Assembly: GCA_017411125.1 (NCBI GenBank)
Contig: JAFPNP010000097.1
Span: forward strand, 1 to 45,494
Origin: Kiritimatiellia bacterium
GTDB lineage: Bacteria > Verrucomicrobiota > Kiritimatiellia > RFP12 > UBA1067
Reading direction: 5' to 3'
Length of the DNA: 45,494 nt
Of the stretch, positions 17,547 to 25,533 are shown in pieces; within the stretch, counting starts at the first letter, position 1; each line of letters opens with the position of its first letter. The notes under the pieces were generated by a model that saw only the letters and a program-made list of their open reading frames with translations, did no database searches and was not told where the DNA came from. The translations under genes and the position numbers were made by a program.

Positions 17547-17575
17547 ATTCTATCATATTGTGCAGCGGCGGTAAA
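17547..17575 (-). promoter_or_regulatory. Promoter predicted to give a leaderless carboxyltransferase mRNA
   Basis: Read on the minus strand, TTTACC (17570-17575) and TAGAAT (17547-17552) are 17 bp apart. The -10 box ends 7 nt before the ATG (17537-17539), with AACCGCC between, so transcription would start at or next to the A of the start codon. No Shine-Dalgarno is present. It interleaves with the divergent promoter of the GT2 gene. Confidence 0.6.
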
Positions 17576-17587
17576 GTGTGATATACT
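17558..17587 (+). promoter_or_regulatory. Promoter of the membrane GT2 gene, short leader
   Basis: TTGTGC (17558-17563) and TATACT (17582-17587) are 18 bp apart. The -10 box ends 13 nt before the ATG at 17601, so the predicted leader is only about 6 nt and no Shine-Dalgarno fits. Confidence 0.55.
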
Positions 17588-17600
17588 TGTCCGCATAGAA

Positions 17601-18620
17601 ATGAAAGTTTCGTTCGTAATACCTGTTCTCAATTCGGAGAAGACGCTCGGGGAATGCCTTGCCGCGATCCGTGCGCAGGACGTTCCGCCTGGCGTCGCTT
17701 GCGAAATAGTGATTGCCGATGCCGGCTCCTCCGACCGTACCCTCGAAATCGCCCGTGCCGCCGGCGTGGACGCGATCGTGCCAAATCCCCTGAAGACGGG
17801 CGAGGCGGGCAAGACCGCCGGCATAAAAGCCGCAAACGGAGACGTGATCGCCCTCGTGGACAGCGACAACATCCTGCCTGACGCGGACTGGCTGCGCCGC
17901 ATGACCGCCCCTTTTGCCGATCCGGAGGTGGTGGCCGCCGAGCCTATCGCGTACACGGTACGCCCGCAGGACCCAGCGCCCACGCGTTACTTCGCCTTGC
18001 TCGGAATGAACGATCCCATCTGCCTTTTCACGCGCAACTACGACCGCGTGTGTGGCGTCACGGGACGCTGGACCGGCCTCGCCGTACACGAGGAAGACTG
18101 CGGCGACTGGCTGAAGCTGCGCCTTCGTCGGGACGCCCTCCCCACCATCGGCGCAAACGGGTTCATGTTCCGGCGCGCTCTGCTGGACGGCACGAACTGG
18201 GATCCGTACCTTTTCGATATCGATATTCTCTACGAACGCATCTGCCGCGACGGAGAGGTGTGCGTCGCGAAGGTCAAGACCGGAATCGTCCATCTGTATT
18301 GTGCCCGTCTTTCCGACTTCGCCCGCAAGCAGCGTCGCCGCATACGCGACTTCCTCTACTTTGCGGAGGCGAAGCAGAGATCGTATCCGTGGAACCGCCA
18401 GCGCAAGGCGGGAATCGTACTTTTCTGTCTTTCGACAGTCACGGTCGTTCCTCTTCTGGCGCAGATGCTGGCGGGCTGGTTCCGCAAACCCGACCGCGCA
18501 TGGCTCTACCATGTGCCGGTGTGCGCCGTCACGCTGTGGATATACGGATGCGGCGCGCTCGCCAAGCTGTTCGGACGCAAGCAGGCCATCGCCGACCGCT
18601 CCGCCTGGCAGAAAACCTGA
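17601..18620 (+). CDS. Membrane-associated GT2-family glycosyltransferase
   Basis: 339 residues. The GT-A core starts MKVSFVIPVLNSEKTLGEC, with IADAGSSDRT and the DxD-type LVDSDNILPD. Two hydrophobic segments at the C-terminus (LFCLSTVTVVPLLAQMLAGW and YHVPVCAVTLWIYGCGALA) anchor it in the inner membrane, as in dolichol/undecaprenyl-phosphate sugar transferases. It is transcribed divergently from the carboxyltransferase operon and is probably a single-gene unit. The start is fixed by the conserved first beta-strand. Acceptor unknown; a polyprenyl phosphate or a growing surface glycan is most likely. Confidence 0.83.
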   Translation: MKVSFVIPVLNSEKTLGECLAAIRAQDVPPGVACEIVIADAGSSDRTLEIARAAGVDAIVPNPLKTGEAGKTAGIKAANGDVIALVDSDNILPDADWLRRMTAPFADPEVVAAEPIAYTVRPQDPAPTRYFALLGMNDPICLFTRNYDRVCGVTGRWTGLAVHEEDCGDWLKLRLRRDALPTIGANGFMFRRALLDGTNWDPYLFDIDILYERICRDGEVCVAKVKTGIVHLYCARLSDFARKQRRRIRDFLYFAEAKQRSYPWNRQRKAGIVLFCLSTVTVVPLLAQMLAGWFRKPDRAWLYHVPVCAVTLWIYGCGALAKLFGRKQAIADRSAWQKT

Positions 18621-18629
18621 CCGTTGGTA

Positions 18630-18653
18630 CGGCGCGTTGTCCCCAACGCGCCG
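18630..18653. repeat. Palindromic intergenic element, copy 1 (possible bidirectional terminator)
   Basis: A perfect 10-bp stem (arms CGGCGCGTTG and CAACGCGCCG) encloses a TCCC loop, between the convergent 3' ends of the GT2 and Gfo/Idh/MocA genes. No T-run follows on either strand, although AT-rich sequence follows on the plus side. The same arms recur at 20062, 22888 and 44274. Confidence 0.7.
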
Positions 18654-18662
18654 ATTATCATG

Positions 18663-20042
18663 TTAAATTAAAGCTGCGAACTCTTCCCATCCTTTGCGGA
18701 CGGGCGGGCCGTCGAGAAGCCGGTTGGCGTCGTCGCTGCCTTTGAAACGCATTTTCGCGGCATCGAATTCGAGCACGGGCGCGGCGAGCCGCTGCGCGAG
18801 AGCGCCGAGGGCGAGCACCTGCGAAAGAGGCCCGGCGACGGAGAAGTCGCTGTTTGCCTTTTCCTCGCCTTTCACTGCCTTGATGAAGTTGAGGTAGTGT
18901 CCGCTGCTGCCGCGCGGGAAATCCCGCATCTGCTTCTTGACGGCGGGATCGCGCGGATCCGCGCCCGATACGATCTGCAGCGGAGCGCCGTGGCTGGTGC
19001 GGGCGAACACCCGCCCGTCGGCAAGGTGCAGCTCCGCGCCGACGTCCCTGCGGCGCCAGCGCTTGTCCGTCAGTTTTTCGGGCATGGCGGGGAAGTTGCC
19101 CGCGCCGTCGTGCCACTCGAGCGTGCATTCGGGAAGTCCCGGTCCGCGGGCGGGGAACACGTAGCGTATCGTGGACGCCATCGGGAACACGACAGGCGTG
19201 CGCCGGTCGTTCTTCACTGTTTCGATCCGGCATGGAAGGCCGAGCTTCAGGAACTCGTGCGCCGCGTCGAAGAGGTGCGCGCCCCAGTCGCCGAGCGCAC
19301 CGGTGCCGTATTCGTAGAAGCAGCGCCAGTCGCCGTTGATGAAATTGTGGTTGAACGGGCGGAACGGGCGCTGCGAAAGCCATACGTTCCAGTCCATCTC
19401 TGCCGGCTCCGCCTCTTCGCCCGGCATCTCCTTGAGCGCGCCTTTCCACTTGAACCAGCGGCGGTTGTTCGCGCACATGAAGGCGTCGATTTTCGTCACG
19501 TCCTTTATTGTGCCGTTCTCGACGAGCGTCTTCATCTGCCAGTAGTTGGCGTCGGAGTGCCCCTGGTTGCCCATCTGCGTGACGACCTTGTACTTCTTCG
19601 CGGCGGCGGCCATGAGGGAAATTTCGCGGAAGCAGTTGCCCATCGGCTTTTCGCAGAACACGGCCTTGCCAAGCGACATCGCCAGCATCGCGGCGGGGAA
19701 GTGCGAGAAGTCGGGCGTCGCGATGCACACGGCGTCGATTTCGGAGGCGTGCTCGTCGAACATCTTGCGGAAGTCCTGGTAGCGCGGCACGTCTGGATGC
19801 TCCTTCAGCACGTTCTGCGTGTGGGCGGCCCCCATCTGCGTGTCGCAGAAGGCAACGACGTTCACGATGTCCTTGTAGTAGGCGAACATGGAGAAGTCGG
19901 AGGCGCCGCGGTTGCCGATGCCTACGAACGCCATGTTCACTTTGCCGTTCGGAGAGGCCGCCGACGAGCGCAGGTTCGGGAACGCACACGCCGCAGCGGA
20001 CGCCGCGGCGGCGCGGAGAAAATCGCGTCGCTGAATGTTCAT
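18663..20042 (-). CDS. Tat-exported Gfo/Idh/MocA-family oxidoreductase
   Basis: 459 residues. A Tat signal occupies the N-terminus (RRDFLRAAAASAAACAF). A NAD(P)-binding Rossmann fold follows: VNMAFVGIGNRG, DAVCIATPDFSH, and the family's catalytic-loop CEKPMG. A C-terminal alpha/beta substrate domain contains DWGAHLFDAAHEFL. Tat export fits a folded, cofactor-loaded protein. This exported subgroup is abundant in Planctomycetes, Verrucomicrobia and Lentisphaerae, usually linked to sugar metabolism. The substrate is not identifiable. Its promoter predicts a leaderless mRNA: the -10 box ends 7 nt before ATG. Confidence 0.87.
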   Translation of the reverse strand: MNIQRRDFLRAAAASAAACAFPNLRSSAASPNGKVNMAFVGIGNRGASDFSMFAYYKDIVNVVAFCDTQMGAAHTQNVLKEHPDVPRYQDFRKMFDEHASEIDAVCIATPDFSHFPAAMLAMSLGKAVFCEKPMGNCFREISLMAAAAKKYKVVTQMGNQGHSDANYWQMKTLVENGTIKDVTKIDAFMCANNRRWFKWKGALKEMPGEEAEPAEMDWNVWLSQRPFRPFNHNFINGDWRCFYEYGTGALGDWGAHLFDAAHEFLKLGLPCRIETVKNDRRTPVVFPMASTIRYVFPARGPGLPECTLEWHDGAGNFPAMPEKLTDKRWRRRDVGAELHLADGRVFARTSHGAPLQIVSGADPRDPAVKKQMRDFPRGSSGHYLNFIKAVKGEEKANSDFSVAGPLSQVLALGALAQRLAAPVLEFDAAKMRFKGSDDANRLLDGPPVRKGWEEFAALI

Positions 20043-20049
20043 GGCGAAT

Positions 20050-20078
20050 AGTATACCAAAACGGCGCGTTTAGGACAA
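20050..20078 (-). promoter_or_regulatory. Promoter predicted to give a leaderless Gfo/Idh/MocA mRNA
   Basis: On the minus strand, TTGTCC (20073-20078) and TATACT (20050-20055) are 17 bp apart, and the -10 box is preceded by TGG (extended -10). ATTCGCC, 7 nt, separates the -10 box from the ATG (20040-20042). The -35 box lies inside the palindromic element at 20062-20085. Confidence 0.6.
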
Positions 20079-20085
20079 CGCGCCG
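20062..20085. repeat. Palindromic intergenic element, copy 2
   Basis: A 9-bp stem (arms CGGCGCGTT and AACGCGCCG) encloses a TAGGAC loop, between the Gfo/Idh/MocA promoter and the 3' end of the LRR gene. The loop and right arm include the putative -35 of that promoter, so the hairpin could terminate LRR transcription, affect the promoter, or both. Confidence 0.65.
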
Positions 20086-20108
20086 CCCAAATCACGCTTG
20101 CTTATCGC

Positions 20109-22601
20109 TCATCGCGCGCGGTCGCTCACTACCACCTTGAAAAACGCCGCGCCGCCGGCAGGCTTGACGACAGGAACCGTCACGCCATCTGCGCCCGCCC
20201 GCGAAAGCGGCACATTCTCCGCCGCTTTCTCAAGCCCGGCAACGTCGCCGGCGACGGCGACGCCGTAATACAATCCCTGCTTTGCACCACTCAGCTTTAC
20301 GGACACGTTAGCTCCTTCTGCCGCAGAATCGATCGCCGCCATGTTCGCACCGGCGACGACCTCCGCCGCCGTCTCATCCGGCTTTACGGCATCTTCGTCA
20401 AGCACGACGGCAAGCGACACGCCGCTGGCAATACTTTCCGTCTTCACCTTGAAGAATGATGTGGACTGCCCCTCTTCATGCGGCTTGATGGTTATCTTCT
20501 TCGCCAGTGTGGCGGCATCCAGGCTTTCGCCATTTACCATCAACGTCACGCCAGACGCTACCCCTACACCATCCAAAAGATCGTCAGCATTCAACTCCAC
20601 GGCGCCCTCGCCCGCCTCATTCGCCAAATCTATTTCTGTCTCCGGCGTTAGATAACAAATGTTTAAACCATTCCACGTCCCCGGAATCTCAACGCCCCAT
20701 CCCGTCGAACCCTTGCGCACATATGCGGTGCATTCGCTTTTTACGTCTGAAAACGAGAATCTATGAGCCATCGGCGCATTACCTTCAAACACAATACATG
20801 CAAGCCTGCTACAATGGATAAATGCAAAAGCCTTAATGTTCGTCACGGAATTCGGAATCGTTACGCTCGTAAGACTATTGCAATTATTGAACGACCAATC
20901 AATTTCCGTCATGGAATCGGGGATTACCAACCTTGTAAGCCCGTTACAACCGGAAAACGCCCAAAGCCCGATATTCGTCACAGAATTCGGAATCGTCACG
21001 CTCGTAAGGCTGCTGCAACCAAAGAATGCCGAATCCCCAATATTCGTTACCGAATCCGGTATCGTCACGTTCGTAAGACCGCCCGGAACCGCAACCAATG
21101 TTTGCCCATCATGGGACATTAATAAGCCTTTCATTGTCTTATAGACATTGTTTCCAGAAGTGACGTCAATGGATAACAAGCTTATACATCCGGCAAATGC
21201 TCCATCGGCGATGTTAATTACATTGTCCAGAATCGTAATGCCCGTAAGGCCGCTGCAACCATTGAACGCGCCTCCCCCGATGCTCGTCACGGAATCCGGA
21301 ATCGTCACGTTGCCATTCACTCCTTGTATAAGTGTTTTACCATCCTTGGACAACAAAAGTCCATTGATTGACGAATAATAGCCGTTATCGGCGCTCACGT
21401 CAATCTCCGTTAGCCCATCGCAATACGCAAACGCATTATCCCCGATACTTGTCACGCCATTACCGATCGTCACACTTTTAAGCCTATCGCAATCCATGAA
21501 CGCACAATCCCCGATACTAATCACTGAATCAGGAATTGTCACGTTAGTAAGATTGATACACTCGCGAAACGCAGACTCTTCAATGCTCGTCACAGAGTCG
21601 GGAATCGTCACGTTCGTAAGCCCGCTGCAACCATAGAACACGAAATTCGTGATTGCTGTCACAGAACCAGATATGACTACGTTGGTAATGGATTGGTATG
21701 CCGATGGGAAGGCAAACGCAAGCGACATATCGCACACATATTGTGGAATCACCACGCTCTTTAGGTTGCAGCAACCAATGAACGCATCTCTGTCCATGAA
21801 TTCAAGAGTTGATGGGAGCGTTACTGACACTAGGTTCGTACAATCCATAAAAGCGCCTTCCTCGATATGAGAAACACCTTCAGGAATCACGACAGATGTC
21901 AAAACGGAATTACTGGCATAACTATACGGGCCTAGGTATTTTATAAAAGGATATCTAAGATCACCTTGAAGTAATTGATTTGGATATCCCCATTTTTCTG
22001 CACTCCACACGCATGTACCTAGGAGATCAATAATCATATCCGAACTGTTTAAGTAGCCATAATCTACATCTAATGGGGTCGTAGCTGGAACTGCCGAACT
22101 GTGCGCATACAACACGCCCACTGTATTTGTTGTTATGGTCAAATTACGAATATTTTCATATGGACAAGCATAGGCGGTCTTGAAAAACGGACCAGAAGCA
22201 TGAGTCGAATCCTCTTCTTGTTTCCATGAAAGGATGCGAATTGCACCTACCGAATAATCACAATAGCGTGTTACCAAACTCAAATCGCTTTCGTACGTAA
22301 ATTTATAAACACCTCTTTTTATATTATCACCGACATATTCATATTTCCACATTGCCGGCTTAAGAGTAAATTCAGGCCCGTTATACCTTGTAAGCACCGT
22401 ACCGCCCATCGTATGACATGATACAATTAACGACATTACATAAATTAGACAATAACATGTTTTGCGAATTGGAATTAGACAAAAGTTTTTCACGCGAGAT
22501 AATGAAATTCGTCTAGCCTGAGATAAAACAAATTTCCCTCTTTGAAACCGCATGTGCAGGTTCTCCATATACGGCTTCCCGTTTTGTACATTCCTTTTCA
22601 C
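20109..22601 (-). CDS. BspA-like leucine-rich-repeat surface protein
   Basis: 830 residues from a GTG start supported by AAGGAG about 10 nt upstream; several in-frame ATGs downstream are alternatives. A hydrophobic segment (CYCLIYVMSLIVSC) near residues 48-61 may be a signal peptide with an unusually long N-region. Roughly a dozen ~23-residue LRR_5/TpLRR repeats follow (consensus LTSVTIPDSVTSIGxxAFxGC), with two inserted GLLLSKDGKTL-type hairpins. Such repeats occur in adhesins and mucosal-surface proteins. The C-terminal ~165 residues are Ala/Val-rich beta sequence with two FFKV strands. The N-terminal and LRR DNA is clearly AT-richer than the neighbours, whereas the C-terminal module has host-like GC, suggesting a transferred repeat region joined to a native C-terminus. 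Confidence 0.85.
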   Translation of the reverse strand: MKRNVQNGKPYMENLHMRFQRGKFVLSQARRISLSRVKNFCLIPIRKTCYCLIYVMSLIVSCHTMGGTVLTRYNGPEFTLKPAMWKYEYVGDNIKRGVYKFTYESDLSLVTRYCDYSVGAIRILSWKQEEDSTHASGPFFKTAYACPYENIRNLTITTNTVGVLYAHSSAVPATTPLDVDYGYLNSSDMIIDLLGTCVWSAEKWGYPNQLLQGDLRYPFIKYLGPYSYASNSVLTSVVIPEGVSHIEEGAFMDCTNLVSVTLPSTLEFMDRDAFIGCCNLKSVVIPQYVCDMSLAFAFPSAYQSITNVVISGSVTAITNFVFYGCSGLTNVTIPDSVTSIEESAFRECINLTNVTIPDSVISIGDCAFMDCDRLKSVTIGNGVTSIGDNAFAYCDGLTEIDVSADNGYYSSINGLLLSKDGKTLIQGVNGNVTIPDSVTSIGGGAFNGCSGLTGITILDNVINIADGAFAGCISLLSIDVTSGNNVYKTMKGLLMSHDGQTLVAVPGGLTNVTIPDSVTNIGDSAFFGCSSLTSVTIPNSVTNIGLWAFSGCNGLTRLVIPDSMTEIDWSFNNCNSLTSVTIPNSVTNIKAFAFIHCSRLACIVFEGNAPMAHRFSFSDVKSECTAYVRKGSTGWGVEIPGTWNGLNICYLTPETEIDLANEAGEGAVELNADDLLDGVGVASGVTLMVNGESLDAATLAKKITIKPHEEGQSTSFFKVKTESIASGVSLAVVLDEDAVKPDETAAEVVAGANMAAIDSAAEGANVSVKLSGAKQGLYYGVAVAGDVAGLEKAAENVPLSRAGADGVTVPVVKPAGGAAFFKVVVSDRAR

Positions 22602-22671
22602 TATTTCTTCTCTCCTTCCACGCCGGTTGCTTTACCAAGGCCCGACATCCTCGGCGCGGAAAAAGAGAGTG

Positions 22672-22710
22672 GCGTGCCTTACATTCTCACGTCTCGTGTA
22701 AGGCATCGCC
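22672..22710 (-). promoter_or_regulatory. Strong hairpin upstream of the LRR gene
   Basis: Arms GCCTTACA (22676-22683) and TGTAAGGC (22697-22704) pair perfectly, and flanking GGCG/CGCC extend the stem to about 12 bp with a small bulge. A smaller hairpin (CGTGGG/CCCACG around ACTTG) lies at about 22747-22763. If transcribed with the LRR gene, both lie in its 5' leader. Function unknown. Confidence 0.5.
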
Positions 22711-22887
22711 AAACGCCCTCGAAAAAACATGATGAGAAGATACGCCACGTGGGACTTGCCCACGCAGCGCAACCCTCGTATCGCGCTTTTTCTTTAACTT
22801 TGGCGAAGTTTTACACGAAGCATACGATACGCTGTTGCGTACGTGCCGAGAACCTTTCGGGCTTCCCGGCTCCCCGGCTTTGGCTGC

Positions 22888-22909
22888 GGTGTGTTGGGGA
22901 CAACGCGCC
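22888..22909. repeat. Palindromic intergenic element, copy 3
   Basis: Arms GGTGTGTTG (22888-22896) and CAACGCGCC (22901-22909) enclose GGGA. The two differences from the other copies keep pairing as G-U on one strand, which suggests selection on structure. It is followed by CTACC. A related hairpin, GGCCGCG/CGCGGCC around ACGGAG and followed by CTCCC, lies at 22949-22968. Confidence 0.6.
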
Positions 22910-22948
22910 CTACCATGTACCGAGGTTCTGGCCTTTGCCTTGGAAGGT

Positions 22949-22968
22949 GGCCGCGACGGAGCGCGGCC
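22949..22968. repeat. GC-rich hairpin related in layout to the palindromic element
   Basis: A perfect 7-bp stem (GGCCGCG at 22949-22955, CGCGGCC at 22962-22968) has a 6-nt loop and is followed by CTCCC. It is 40 bp from palindromic copy 3 and shares its stem-then-CTMCC layout. No function is visible. Confidence 0.45.
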
Positions 22969-23265
22969 CTCCCTTGGCTTTGGCCCGTTGGCAGGTACTT
23001 TGTGCCGCTCTCTGCTGCGCAACCGCGTCGCGAAGAGCCGTACCCGCCGATATCAAGGATCTGTCGCCCCTCCTTTCGGATGGAACAAAAACAGTCTACC
23101 ACAACTTGTCGCCATAATGCAAGCGGAAATCGCGGGGAAACGCAATTTCTGCCTAGATAACGCCCGTGGCTCGAAAATCATGAACGAGCTGGCAGCGCGT
23201 TCTACCGGTAGGGACGAGCTTTGCCACGTTTGGGGACAGCGGAACATACCTTAAGGGATATAATC

Positions 23266-23355
23266 ACAAATACCCCACTTTATGCACACAAACACCCCAC
23301 CTTGTGTACATAAATACCCCACTTTGTGTACATAAATACCCCACTTTGTGCATAT
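23266..23355. repeat. Tandem array A: four copies of a 22-bp unit
   Basis: The unit is close to AAATACCCCACTTTGTGTAC plus AT. TACCCC-type boxes start at 23271, 23293, 23315 and 23337, exactly 22 bp apart. Unit junctions form a near-palindrome, TTTRTGYACAYAAA, centred on GTAC. TATAAT at 23259-23264 directly precedes the array. There are no unique spacers, so it is not CRISPR. It may be an array of protein-binding sites or a minisatellite. Confidence 0.75.
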
Positions 23356-23455
23356 ATCCCTATAGGGGAAGCGCGGTATCCCTTTGGCGCTACGGTATTT
23401 TCTATTTGTTGCTGTAGACGGTAGTTATAGTTGGAATGTGCCAAGGCGCCAATGT

Positions 23456-23803
23456 TCACGTGCGTGTTATGCGCACTTCCGCGCTGCCGAGGCCGGGAAC
23501 GCTGCCGAACTTGCGCACGCCCACGGTAGCGCTTTCGACGCGGGGGTCTGAAAGGCACACGTCGGCCACGACGCCGGCGGCGCGTTCAAGCAGACGGCAT
23601 TGCGCCTCCTCCAGCGCTTCCCGGATGTTCCCGACGAGAAGAGCGTAGTCCACCGTATCGTCAAGACGGTCGGAAGCCACGGCGTCCTCAAGATCGATGT
23701 CGAGCGAAACGTCGACGAGTATCTTCTGCTCGTTCTCTCGCTCTTCCGGCAAGTCGCCGATGATGCATTCGACTTCTATCCCGTTCAACTTTATCTGGTC
23801 CAT
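23456..23803 (-). CDS. folB: Dihydroneopterin aldolase
   Basis: 115 residues, the normal length. It opens MDQIKLNGIEVECIIGDLPEERENEQ, where IIGDLPEERENEQ is the FolB/FolX active-site region. The sequence continues with the family's VDYALLVGNIRE and a C-terminal strand VESATVGVRKFGSVPG. FolB cleaves 7,8-dihydroneopterin to 6-hydroxymethyl-dihydropterin and glycolaldehyde in folate synthesis. Other folate genes (folK, folP, folE) are not nearby. It starts 17 bp after the Na/Pi symporter gene and is the last gene of the long minus-strand series. Confidence 0.85.
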   Translation of the reverse strand: MDQIKLNGIEVECIIGDLPEERENEQKILVDVSLDIDLEDAVASDRLDDTVDYALLVGNIREALEEAQCRLLERAAGVVADVCLSDPRVESATVGVRKFGSVPGLGSAEVRITRT

Positions 23804-23820
23804 GGAGGCAATTCCCTTTT

Positions 23821-25518
23821 TCAGTCTGCCGTCGGCGTCTTGCCGCCGGCCAGCGTTTCGGCAATGTTGAGATAGCATGCGCGGACGCGCTGGCAGGCGT
23901 TCAGAATATCCAGTTCGCCAAGCACCCGCAGCGGCGAATCGGGGTCGTCCCGTCCGACGCGGTCGAGCTGTGCGCCTCGGCTTTTCCGTATAAAGTCGTG
24001 TATTCCGGCCGATTCCGCCTGCACGGCCTCGAGGTCTATCGCCGGGCGCGGCGAGCGCACCCACGGCGACACCTTCTGCGCGAACGCCTGCACGCGGTCG
24101 TGGACGGAAAGAACCAGCGCGACGGAGACGTCCGAAATGCGCTGCTTGTTGCTGCGAAGACGCTTCACGATCTTCAATATGGTCGCAGCCTCGTCGGAGA
24201 CGCTTTCGAGCTCGTCCGTCAAGCGCAGCAGCCTTTGAGCGCGGGCGGAAACGTCCGCGCCTATCCGCTTCGACATGATGGCGGCGAGAAAGTCGGTGAT
24301 TTCGCGCTGGACGTTGTCGAGTATCGCTTCGCGGTGGACTATGTGGCGTTCGTTGCTTTCGTCCGGCGCATCCTGCCCGGCCAGCACGCGCCGCACGCTG
24401 GCGAGCAGGTCGAGGTCGCTGTCGCGCATGAACTGCACTTCGACCAGAGCCTGGTCGCAGGCGATCACGGGCGAGACCTTCGTTCCCGTCTTCAGTGTCG
24501 AAAGATGCGGCTTTTCCTCTCCCTTCCCAGGAATCAGCCGCACGAGAAGGCGCTCGAACGGGCGCACGAACGGAAAGGCCAGAATGCCGCGCATGATGGA
24601 AAATACCGTGTCGGCCAAGGCGATCGACGCCATGATCCCCCACGCTGCGGCGCCGTCTGCACATTGATGCGGAAAGATCGCCTTCCCCATCGGCGCGAAT
24701 ACAGGCAGCACCAAGGGAAGAAACGCCAGCGACCCGATAACGTTGAGAAGGGTGTGGGCGAGCGCCGTCCGCCGGGCCTGCGAGTTGCCGTCGGTCGCGG
24801 CGATCCACGCCGTGACGGTCGTGCCGATGTTCGCCCCGAAAAGCGAAGCGACGGCGGCTTCGTAGGAAATCATGCCCTGCGAGGCCAGAATCATGGCCAG
24901 AGCTACCGTGGCGGCGGAATGGATCGCGGCAGAAACCGCCGCCGCGCACAGCGCGATTCCGGCGACGCCGGCGATGTTCGAGGCGCACGCCGCTTCCGAA
25001 AGCCATGCGGCGAACGCGCAACCCTTTGCCGCGCCTACGCCCGACGCCATGAAATGCAGCCCCAGCATCACAAGGCCGAATCCCAGCACCGCGAGACCGC
25101 AGTTGCGGAGCGCTTCGCGGCGCATGAAGAAGAAGAGCGTCCCGCCTGCCGCCAGACAGCACAGCCCCGCCATGCCGGGCGACGGGGCGAACGCCACGAT
25201 CCAGACAGTGCCGGTGGTGCCTATGTTCGCGCCGATTATCACGCACAGCGCCTGGGCGAGCGTCATGATGCCCGAACTCACATATCCTACGAGCATGGCG
25301 GTTATTATCGCCGACGACTGGACTATGAGCGTCGCGGCGGCGCCCGCGCCGACGCTGGCGCCGCTGCCTTTCGCGGCAAAAGACATTATCCGCCGCAGCC
25401 ATCCTCCTCCGACGGACTGCAATCCCTCGGAAATATGTTTCATGCCCAGCAGAAAGATGCCAAGCCCCCCCGTGACGGTCACGAGGACGTTGAGGCAAAG
25501 CAGGACGTTTTCTTTCAT
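23821..25518 (-). CDS. Na+/Pi-cotransporter family protein with PhoU-like C-terminal domain
   Basis: 565 residues. The N-terminal ~340 residues are membrane helices with the inverted repeat of this family: ATLIVQSSAIITAML, and two copies of GANIGTT (one before GTVW, one before VTAW). The C-terminal ~200 residues are soluble and helical, like PhoU, with DLDLLASVRRV and a long coiled stretch. The protein probably imports phosphate with sodium, and the PhoU-like part may sense or gate it. The start (MKENVLLCLNVLV) is placed 15 bp after fabZ. Some members of the family act in other anion transport, so the substrate is likely but not proven. Confidence 0.85.
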   Translation of the reverse strand: MKENVLLCLNVLVTVTGGLGIFLLGMKHISEGLQSVGGGWLRRIMSFAAKGSGASVGAGAAATLIVQSSAIITAMLVGYVSSGIMTLAQALCVIIGANIGTTGTVWIVAFAPSPGMAGLCCLAAGGTLFFFMRREALRNCGLAVLGFGLVMLGLHFMASGVGAAKGCAFAAWLSEAACASNIAGVAGIALCAAAVSAAIHSAATVALAMILASQGMISYEAAVASLFGANIGTTVTAWIAATDGNSQARRTALAHTLLNVIGSLAFLPLVLPVFAPMGKAIFPHQCADGAAAWGIMASIALADTVFSIMRGILAFPFVRPFERLLVRLIPGKGEEKPHLSTLKTGTKVSPVIACDQALVEVQFMRDSDLDLLASVRRVLAGQDAPDESNERHIVHREAILDNVQREITDFLAAIMSKRIGADVSARAQRLLRLTDELESVSDEAATILKIVKRLRSNKQRISDVSVALVLSVHDRVQAFAQKVSPWVRSPRPAIDLEAVQAESAGIHDFIRKSRGAQLDRVGRDDPDSPLRVLGELDILNACQRVRACYLNIAETLAGGKTPTAD

Positions 25519-25533
25519 CCGGGCAGCTTGGGC

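Larger units (their letters stand above)
22602..23455. other. Gene-free, hairpin-rich intergenic stretch
   Basis: No credible gene is seen. The stretch holds the LRR leader with hairpins at 22672-22710 and 22747-22763, palindromic elements at 22888-22909 and 22949-22968, and a four-copy 22-bp tandem array at 23266-23355. Short open frames lack ribosome sites and family motifs. Confidence 0.6.

Noticed and set aside
22794..23254. Small open frames in the folB-LRR gap
   Set aside because: No Shine-Dalgarno, Arg/Pro/Trp-rich low-information products; the DNA is better explained by hairpin repeats.
23266..23355. CRISPR array
   Set aside because: Four contiguous copies with no unique spacers and no cas genes; the same holds for 38599-38687.
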